Positions 58,102 through 64,000 of a stretch of DNA of 64,000 nucleotides are shown here, piece by piece. The stretch's first letter is position 1. Each line of letters opens with the position of its first letter. Position numbers and translations under genes: made by a program. This stretch comes from [Clostridium] scindens (GTDB taxonomy: Bacteria > Bacillota > Clostridia > Lachnospirales > Lachnospiraceae): the NCBI RefSeq assembly GCF_019597925.1, contig NZ_CP080442.1, forward strand, positions 2,770,001 through 2,834,000, written 5' to 3'. The notes beneath the pieces were generated by a model. It saw only the letters and a program-made list of their open reading frames with translations, was not told the origin of the DNA and searched no databases.

Positions 58102-59479
58102 CATTCTTCCTCTTTCTGCATGCTTCCAGAAATGCTCTGGCAACTTCCTGGTTTCCATCGTAATGGATATGGGGATATCCTGCAAGCATAGTGTCCGTGC
58201 TGACCATGCATTTCCAGGAACGCTCAGACAGCGGCTTCCTGGCCGTGTACCCTTCCCCGCATCTGTCAGCGTCATAATAATGAAATTCATGGGCCGGTAT
58301 ATCGCCGACATCTTTTCCAAATGCCTGCCCGCCCGTCAATGTAATATATCCGAACCGCTTAAGCCTTGGAGTGGGATAGCATTTCCCTTCCAGGACTCCA
58401 GCCATGGGATAGCGTTTTCCATCCGCATCCTCCATCTCTTCCATCAGATACATGAATCCTCCGCACTCTGCCATGCAGGGCATCCCTCCCGTGACTGCCC
58501 GGCGAATGCTCTCACGCATTCCGACATTCCTGCTAAGGGTCTGGGCATAAAGTTCCGGGTAGCCGCCGTATAGCAGAAGGCCGTGCAGATCTGCCGGCAA
58601 AGCCGCATCATGGAGCGGAGAAAAGGGAACCAGGCGGATCCCCCAGTCCTGAAGCAGGCGGAGATTCTCCTGGTACATAAAGCAGAAAGCCTCATCCCTG
58701 GCAAGTCCGACCCGGACTTCTTCAGTTCTGCCTGTCTTCCTATTCCTGCCGCTTGCCTGTTCTTCCTGCACCTCTATCTCTGGCGCAGTCTCTGCAAGGC
58801 TAAGCATCCTGTCGATCTCCAGCGTCTCTTCCAGCGTCCGGCTGATCCGAAGCAGCCGCTCTTCAAGTCCATCTACTTCATGCGGCATCTTCAATCCCAG
58901 ATGCCTGCTCTCAAGTTCGCAGTCTTCAAGGACAGGCACATACCCCAGGACTTCTATCCTCGTTTCTTTTTCTATCATCTCTTTCATCCGCCCATACATC
59001 ATCGGGGACAGGCGGTTTAAGATAACTCCTTTGATATGGCTGTCTTCCTGGTAGTTAAGAATCCCCTGGATCACAGGTATGACAGACTTGCTTGCCCCCT
59101 TGCAGTCCACGATCAATACCGCCGGCGTATCCGTGGCATCCGCCACGTCATAGGCGCTGGCCTCGCAGGATATTCCTCCCAGGCCGTCATAATACCCCAT
59201 CACCCCTTCGATCAGGGCAATCTCCATTCCCCTTCCTCTTCTTGCCAGGATGGAGCGCACTTCGTCCCTGCCGCACAGGAACGTATCCAGATTCTCGCTG
59301 TCCATCCCCAGCACCGCTTTATGGAACATCGGATCTATGTAATCGGGGCCGCACTTAAAGGGAGCACATCTTACGCCTCGATTCTTCAACGCCTGTAGAA
59401 TCCCGCAGGTGATCATCGTCTTTCCCGTTGCGCTGCTTAAGGCTGTCATCATCAGTCTTGGCACACGTATTACGCTCAT
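58076..59479 (-). CDS. cbiA: Cobyrinic acid a,c-diamide synthase
   Basis: A 467-residue glutamine-dependent enzyme. The N-terminal ATP-binding domain begins RLMMTALSSATGKTMITCGILQAL, followed by FKCGPDYIDPMFH. The glutamine-amidotransferase domain has the catalytic cysteine in MAECGGFMYLMEEM and the C-terminal histidine in IPAHEFHYYD. It amidates the a and c carboxylates of cobyrinic acid. It shares four bases with the CbiJ-E-T fusion gene upstream. Confidence 0.96.
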   Translation of the reverse strand: MSVIRVPRLMMTALSSATGKTMITCGILQALKNRGVRCAPFKCGPDYIDPMFHKAVLGMDSENLDTFLCGRDEVRSILARRGRGMEIALIEGVMGYYDGLGGISCEASAYDVADATDTPAVLIVDCKGASKSVIPVIQGILNYQEDSHIKGVILNRLSPMMYGRMKEMIEKETRIEVLGYVPVLEDCELESRHLGLKMPHEVDGLEERLLRISRTLEETLEIDRMLSLAETAPEIEVQEEQASGRNRKTGRTEEVRVGLARDEAFCFMYQENLRLLQDWGIRLVPFSPLHDAALPADLHGLLLYGGYPELYAQTLSRNVGMRESIRRAVTGGMPCMAECGGFMYLMEEMEDADGKRYPMAGVLEGKCYPTPRLKRFGYITLTGGQAFGKDVGDIPAHEFHYYDADRCGEGYTARKPLSERSWKCMVSTDTMLAGYPHIHYDGNQEVARAFLEACRKRKNDDHREDNR

Positions 59480-61470
59480 GCTTCTTCATCCTTCTTCCCA
59501 TGCAATGTAAAACTAATCACCGTCACCGGGTTCAGCCCCAGCATCATGTGATACCTCCCGGCCTTCTTCGATCTGGATACAGAGATCTGGACGATCTCTT
59601 CTTCCGCGACTGGCAGTTCCTCCATACAGTGTTTTGCTTCCGTTAACGTTTCCAGCGTGATCGTATTAATGACTACCCGCGCCTTTTTATTCTTCTGATA
59701 GACCGTATCCAGGATTCCTTTCAGATTCCCCGTGCTGCCGCCGATGAATACGCAGTCCGGCGCCGGAAGGCCCAAAAGCGCATCCGGGGCCTCACCCTTT
59801 ACGATCACCAGATTATCTGCCTTCATCTTCTTTTGGTTCTTTTCAATCAATTCAATGGCCTCTTCCTTTTTCTCAACGGCATATACGATTCCATCCGTCA
59901 CCCTAAGCGCAGCCTCCACCGCTACGGAACCGGTGCCCGCGCCTACATCGTAGACCACGGAATCCTTCGCGAGACGCAGTTTTGAGAGAGAGATGCTTCT
60001 TACTTCCTCTTTCGTCATGGGGACATCTCCCCGCATAAATTCGCCATCCGGCAATCCATGCACTGCCATTCCTTTGCAAGTATCCGGATTCTCCACATAG
60101 ATTACGGCAAGATCTGCCCCCTGGTATTCCTGAAGGGATTCTGCCGTTCCTTCTATGATCTTCTCGGTGTCATAGGAAAGATCTGCGCCTACGCAGACCT
60201 TCAGGCTCCCATATCCGTATTCTGCCAGTTTTCTGCAAAGGCTTCGAACACTCTGGGCTGATCCTGCCAGGATCACCGTCTTTTCATGCTCCCTGACTGC
60301 TGCAAGGATATTATCCTGCCTTCCATGCAGGCTTCTTAGTGCCGCATCCTCCCAGGATACGCCGAGTTTCGCGCAAAAATACGCCACGGAAGAAATGCCT
60401 GGAATGACCCTGGCCTCTATCTGAGGCTCGTCTTCCAGCCTCTTAAGAAGCCTGGAAGCCCCACTGTAGAATCCCGCATCCCCGGACAAAAGCACGGCTA
60501 CATTCTCATATTCGGGATGTTCTTTGATATAATTGACGATTTCCTCCGGCTGATAGGAAGCATACGTATGCTGCCGCTGATCGGCTGTTTCCAGCATCCT
60601 TTTTGCACCGATCAGCAGCCGGGCCTTCTTGCACGCCTCTTTTCCCTCTGCCGTCAAGGTCTCCGCCGTTCCCATTCCAATACCCACCAGAGAAACTTTC
60701 CACTTGTCCTGTAAATTTATTTCATTTTTAAGAAACTTAATAACTTCCTCCAGACTCATTCCCGCTTCCTGCTGGGGCCTTCCTATCACCACCAGGCCAA
60801 CGCCGGCCATGGCTGCTGCCTCGCATTTTTGCGGATATCCGCCGGCAATGCCGGATTCCTTCGTTACCAGATAGGAAATCTTGTATTCTCTTAACATCGC
60901 CAGGTTCATTTCCACAGAAAACGGTCCCTGCATACAGATGAGGTGGCGGCCCCGGATTCCCAGTTCCTCGCACTTAACTGCCACATCCCCTACAGACAGG
61001 ACTCTGGCAAAGATACGTTCCTGGTAATCGGTCAGCCTGGTATAGTTCTCCAGTTCTTTGCTTCCTGTCGTAACCAGAATATTTCCGCTGGTACCCTCCA
61101 GGTATTCCACGGCTGCCTCCACATCCTCTACGCACACAGACTCCCCTGCCTGTCCTGCCTCCCGGAGAAGCCTTATATATGGAGCTTTCACCTCTATGCA
61201 GGCACGCTTGATATTCTCTGTCACTTCCTTTGCGAAAGGATGTGTCGCATCTACCACATAGCGGGGGGCAAATTCCTTTATAAGCTCCCGCATCTGGCAT
61301 TCGTCCAGCCTTTGGTGGGATATGCTCAAAAGCCTGTTTTTAGGAAGCAGGCTCTCCCCATAGGGCGTTGCCACGCATGCATGGACTTTGACTTTACGCT
61401 CCACCAGATATTCTGCTAATTCTCTTCCCTCTGTCGTTCCCGCGAACAACAGAATTTTACTCTCTTTCAT
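59476..61470 (-). CDS. CbiJ-CbiE-CbiT fusion: precorrin-6A reductase and cobalt-precorrin-7 methyltransferases
   Basis: A 664-residue three-enzyme protein. Residues 1 to about 253: CbiJ/CobK reductase, with LLFAGTTEGRELAEYLVE and YVVDATHPFAKEVTENIK. About 256-455: CbiE C5-methyltransferase, with VSLVGIGMGTAETLTAEG and a LLSGDAGFYSGAS SAM loop. About 465-664: CbiT C15-methyltransferase/decarboxylase, with VVYDVGAGTGSVAVEAAL and VFIGGSTGNLKGIL. In some bacteria CbiE and CbiT are fused (CobL); here CbiJ is added at the N-terminus. The order matches consecutive pathway steps. Its start overlaps the cbiH stop by 14 bases. Confidence 0.9.
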   Translation of the reverse strand: MKESKILLFAGTTEGRELAEYLVERKVKVHACVATPYGESLLPKNRLLSISHQRLDECQMRELIKEFAPRYVVDATHPFAKEVTENIKRACIEVKAPYIRLLREAGQAGESVCVEDVEAAVEYLEGTSGNILVTTGSKELENYTRLTDYQERIFARVLSVGDVAVKCEELGIRGRHLICMQGPFSVEMNLAMLREYKISYLVTKESGIAGGYPQKCEAAAMAGVGLVVIGRPQQEAGMSLEEVIKFLKNEINLQDKWKVSLVGIGMGTAETLTAEGKEACKKARLLIGAKRMLETADQRQHTYASYQPEEIVNYIKEHPEYENVAVLLSGDAGFYSGASRLLKRLEDEPQIEARVIPGISSVAYFCAKLGVSWEDAALRSLHGRQDNILAAVREHEKTVILAGSAQSVRSLCRKLAEYGYGSLKVCVGADLSYDTEKIIEGTAESLQEYQGADLAVIYVENPDTCKGMAVHGLPDGEFMRGDVPMTKEEVRSISLSKLRLAKDSVVYDVGAGTGSVAVEAALRVTDGIVYAVEKKEEAIELIEKNQKKMKADNLVIVKGEAPDALLGLPAPDCVFIGGSTGNLKGILDTVYQKNKKARVVINTITLETLTEAKHCMEELPVAEEEIVQISVSRSKKAGRYHMMLGLNPVTVISFTLHGKKDEEA

Positions 61471-62194
61471 ACTGGTATCCTCTCGGCGTTATCATCTTGC
61501 CGTCAATAACCCTTGTCTTGCAGTTTCCTATGAACACGGTAGAAAACATATCCGCCTTTGCGTCTTTGAGTTCCTGCAGGCTCAATATCTCCATGCTCTC
61601 GCCTTCTCTTGCTATATTCTTTACAATGCCGCAGACCGTATCCTTTTCTTTATAGGAAAGCATCAGATCACAGGCTTTCCGCAGATAGTCGCTCCGCTTC
61701 TTGCTGGAAGGGTTGTACAGGCAGATTACAAAGTCTGCCAAAGAGGCAGACACAATTCTTTTTTCAATCTGCTCCCAGGGGGTCAGAAGATCGCTCAGGC
61801 TGATCATACAGCAGTCATGCCCCAAAGGCGCGCCCAATACAGCCGCCCCTCCCAGCGCGGCCGTGACGCCGGGAATAATCTCCAGCTCCACCTGGGGATA
61901 CTCCGTCCCAACCTCATACATCAGGCCTGCCATCCCATAGATGCCGGCATCTCCGCTGCATACCATGGCTACCTTCTTTCCTGCCGCCGCTTCCTCATAA
62001 GCCATGCGGCAGCGCTCTACTTCCTGCCGCATAGGCGTATTCCGATATTCCTTGTCCGGAAACTCCTTTTTCAGCAAATCCGTATACACAGTATATCCAA
62101 CAATTACCTGGCTCATTTCTATAGCCCGAACGGCCTTCACCGTCATCTGCTCATAGGCACCCGGGCCCATTCCCACTACATAGATCTTATTCAA
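61457..62194 (-). CDS. cbiH: Cobalt-precorrin-3 C17-methyltransferase
   Basis: A 245-residue SAM-dependent ring-contraction enzyme. It has IYVVGMGPGAYEQMTVKAVRAI, VCSGDAGIYGMAGLMYEVG near residue 85 and LEIIPGVTAALGGAAVLGAPLGHD near 115, the typical corrin methyltransferase motifs. I set the start at a TTG that sits in the last codons of cbiG, because GGGGGA lies 7 bases upstream and no ATG fits; an in-frame upstream ATG would add a non-family stretch. Translation is coupled to cbiG. Confidence 0.9.
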   Translation of the reverse strand: MNKIYVVGMGPGAYEQMTVKAVRAIEMSQVIVGYTVYTDLLKKEFPDKEYRNTPMRQEVERCRMAYEEAAAGKKVAMVCSGDAGIYGMAGLMYEVGTEYPQVELEIIPGVTAALGGAAVLGAPLGHDCCMISLSDLLTPWEQIEKRIVSASLADFVICLYNPSSKKRSDYLRKACDLMLSYKEKDTVCGIVKNIAREGESMEILSLQELKDAKADMFSTVFIGNCKTRVIDGKMITPRGYQYERE

Positions 62195-63233
62195 ACATAA
62201 TCCCCCAATCCCTCTGCGCAATTGCTACCGTAACTCCGTCATCCACTTGCTTCTCTACCGCCAGCCTGCCATTGCCGCTGGCATATACGGCGCTTCTTTC
62301 ACATACGTTATCAATTCCTGTAATCTTTTCTACAAACGCAGAAGCATGGAATTCCCCTTCTGCCTTTAGAAGTTCTCCGGCGCTGTAAGTTTCCAATTCC
62401 AGGGAATGGTTTCTGCAATACCTCAGAATCCCTTCTTCCCCAGCTTTTATATCGATACTTGCCAGTTTGCAAAGGCTGCTTTGAAAAATGCCTTCTCTAT
62501 TTAAAGTACGCTCAATTGCCTTCTCTATCTTTCCCGCGTCCGTCCCCTTTCTGCATCCGATTCCAACAACCGCTGCCCGGGGCACCAGATACAGCGTATG
62601 CCTCCAGCCGGGATTTTTGCGGATGCCGATGCATATGTCCGGCTCTTTCTCCTGGCTTTGTACATCCATCATCCGGATTCCCTTTGGAGGTTCGCCCTTT
62701 ATCTGGTTCTCTTCACAGGTACAATCCACGATGATTTCCTCGCCCGCCAATAATCTGGCCGATATCCGCTTAGCCTTCGCCATGTCCTCAATCCACAGAT
62801 GATTCTCCTGGGCAAACTTATCCACTGCCCACAGGTGATGAATATCCGTAGCCGTAGTGATCACAGGCGTTCCTCCTATTCTGGCGGCAAGCGAAACAGC
62901 CAATTCATTGGCGCCGCCTATGTGCCCGGACAGAATCGGAATCATGTAGCTGCCTTTTTCGTCTGCCACCAGCACGGCCGGATCGCTCGTCTTGGATTCC
63001 ACATAAGGAGCTATCGCGCGCACGGCGATTCCTGCTGCGCCAACATAGATCAGGGCATCGCGCTTTCGAAACATCCGCCCCGTCCATTCGCCCAGGGATT
63101 CTGTTATGGAACCCTGTACTCCATTGCATTTGATATCTGTTGTTACTTCATATCCTTCTTCAGATAAATATCCGGCAATCTTGTCCGCAAGTTCTTTCCC
63201 ATTTCTGGTAAAACTGATCACTGCTATCTGCAT
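62187..63233 (-). CDS. cbiG: Cobalt-precorrin 5A hydrolase
   Basis: A 348-residue protein with the CbiG N-terminal domain (AVISFTRNGKELADKIAGYL), the central YVGAAGIAVRAIAPYVESKTSDPAVLVADEKG and SGHIGGANELA stretches, and the C-terminal VVGIGCRKGTDAGKIEKAI block. It opens the delta-lactone and releases acetaldehyde in the anaerobic pathway. Its presence, with CbiF and CbiK, marks the oxygen-independent route. It is followed by cbiH, whose start lies in its stop. Confidence 0.95.
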   Translation of the reverse strand: MQIAVISFTRNGKELADKIAGYLSEEGYEVTTDIKCNGVQGSITESLGEWTGRMFRKRDALIYVGAAGIAVRAIAPYVESKTSDPAVLVADEKGSYMIPILSGHIGGANELAVSLAARIGGTPVITTATDIHHLWAVDKFAQENHLWIEDMAKAKRISARLLAGEEIIVDCTCEENQIKGEPPKGIRMMDVQSQEKEPDICIGIRKNPGWRHTLYLVPRAAVVGIGCRKGTDAGKIEKAIERTLNREGIFQSSLCKLASIDIKAGEEGILRYCRNHSLELETYSAGELLKAEGEFHASAFVEKITGIDNVCERSAVYASGNGRLAVEKQVDDGVTVAIAQRDWGIMFE

Positions 63234-63260
63234 CCTGCCTGTCCTTCCTCGTTCCCTGAT

Positions 63261-64000
63261 TCAATCCTTCCCATCGCCCGCTTCCTGCTGATTCCATGGA
63301 TGTCCGGCCTTTCGGTACTCTGTCGTAAATGATGGGTCATAGAGTCTGGATCTTTCATAGTCCTGATGAAGCACCACTTCTCCTACGATGATCAGCGCAG
63401 TCTTCGTAATCCCGTATTTTTTTGCTGTCTCCTCTAATGTTCCAACCGTACAGATATGCGTCTCTTCCTCCGGCCAGCTGGCTTTGAATACGATTGCCGC
63501 CGGCGTATCCTGGCGATATCCTCCCGCAATCAGCTGATCCGTCAGTTCCTTAAGCAGTCCTGTACTTAAGAATAATACCATAGTCGCGCCATGGGATGCA
63601 AAGGATGCGATCCGTTCTTTCTCCGGAACCGGCGTCCTTCCCTCCATCCTGGTAATCACCACGCTCTGGGATACTTCCGGCAATGTATATTCCAGGTTCA
63701 ATGCTGCCGCTGCCGCGCAGAATGAACTGACGCCAGGACAGGATTCATAAGAGATCCCCAGCTGATCCAGAATATCCATCTGCTCCCGGATCGCGCCATA
63801 CAGGCAAGGATCCCCGGTGTGAAGCCGGACAGTCTTAAGCCCTTCTGCCTCCGCCTGCTTCATGACCGCTATCACTTCCTCCAGCGTCATTACCGCGCTG
63901 TTATAGATTCTGCACGCTTCCCCCGCTTCTTTTAGCAGTCCCGGATTTACAAGGGATCCTGCATATATGATTACGTCCGCCTCTCTAAGAAGACGCTGGC
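63261..64000 (-). CDS. cbiF: Cobalt-precorrin-4 C11-methyltransferase (5' end off the window)
   Basis: About 246 residues are visible. The first ones from the edge (LLREADVIIYAGSLVNPGLL) belong to the same frame, so the gene continues past position 64000 and an internal ATG at 63890 is not its start. It shows LHTGDPCLYGAIREQM and SYESCPGVSSFCAAAAALNLEYTLP, the CbiF/CobM pattern. It methylates C11. It is upstream of cbiG in the same direction, with 27 bases between. Confidence 0.93.
   Translation of the reverse strand, partial: QRLLREADVIIYAGSLVNPGLLKEAGEACRIYNSAVMTLEEVIAVMKQAEAEGLKTVRLHTGDPCLYGAIREQMDILDQLGISYESCPGVSSFCAAAAALNLEYTLPEVSQSVVITRMEGRTPVPEKERIASFASHGATMVLFLSTGLLKELTDQLIAGGYRQDTPAAIVFKASWPEEETHICTVGTLEETAKKYGITKTALIIVGEVVLHQDYERSRLYDPSFTTEYRKAGHPWNQQEAGDGKD

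Noticed and set aside
1..64000. CRISPR arrays, tRNA or rRNA genes, prophage
   Set aside because: No regular short repeats with spacers, no tRNA-like cloverleaf that I could recognise, and no phage genes.

Overview
The window looks like chromosomal DNA of an anaerobic, gut-type Clostridia, most likely Lachnospiraceae of the Clostridium scindens/Dorea kind (inference from family content: a bifurcating [FeFe]-hydrogenase operon, the anaerobic cobalamin pathway, a leuS T-box, and Clostridia-style ABC/ROK/SIS sugar loci). No rRNA or tRNA genes, CRISPR arrays or prophage were seen. One short non-coding foldback element (22674-23016) is the only clear mobile-type sequence.

Layout. (1) 1-6912, minus strand: a catabolic operon with an Ntn-hydrolase/acyltransferase of C45 type, a sugar ABC importer (binding lipoprotein plus two permeases), a SIS-domain protein, a ROK kinase and a GntR regulator that runs off the left edge. 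A consensus promoter in front of the binding-protein gene has a perfect 17-bp palindrome over its -10 box. (2) 7231-12505: a maltose O-acetyltransferase-like gene, leuS with a T-box leader, a small P-loop protein and a CapA-family protein. (3) 12500-20087, minus strand: trkA-trkH, a large membrane protein of unknown function and an AEC transporter, then an EF-G-like GTPase. (4) 20295-22683: tyrA and aroA overlap by 11 bases. (5) 23014-35958: hydrogenase region. One minus-strand operon encodes a small [2Fe-2S] protein, a hydrogenase-like PAS protein and a SpoIIE-type phosphatase. A second encodes HydC, a HATPase-fold protein, a [2Fe-2S] protein, HydB and HydA. A divergent plus-strand operon encodes a DRTGG protein, an RsbW-like kinase, a second hydrogenase-like protein, another DRTGG-like protein and a PHP protein. 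An XRE membrane regulator lies between the first two. (6) 35961-40599, minus strand: a degenerate RCK membrane protein, KtrB- and KtrA-like K+ uptake proteins, and a KdpD/KdpE-like two-component system. (7) 40716-46049: tetrapyrrole genes hemB, a hemC-cobA-hemD fusion and precorrin-2 dehydrogenase, with a NuoE-like protein and cbiK on the other strand. (8) 46070-49562: the cbiMNQO cobalt transporter under a cobalamin riboswitch, and a Crh/HPr-like protein. (9) 49675-64000: a LysR regulator and a long minus-strand cobalamin operon from cbiF (cut by the right edge) to cbiC.

How it fits together. HemB and the HemC-CobA-HemD fusion make uroporphyrinogen III and methylate it to precorrin-2; the dehydrogenase gives sirohydrochlorin; CbiK inserts cobalt brought in by CbiMNQO; CbiF, G, H, J/E/T and C, then CbiA, CobQ, CobD, CbiB, CobU, CobT, CobS and CobC build the corrin and attach the lower ligand. 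CbiL, CbiD and a corrinoid adenosyltransferase are not in the window and may lie beyond the right edge. The hydrogenase region combines a catalytic NADH/ferredoxin-linked hydrogenase with two hydrogenase-like proteins that may not be catalytic and with phosphatase/kinase-type signalling proteins. This is the strongest candidate here for a little-described regulatory system.

Coordinates and start choices come from reading the sequence and ribosome-binding sites. Function names come from recognising family motifs without any database search.
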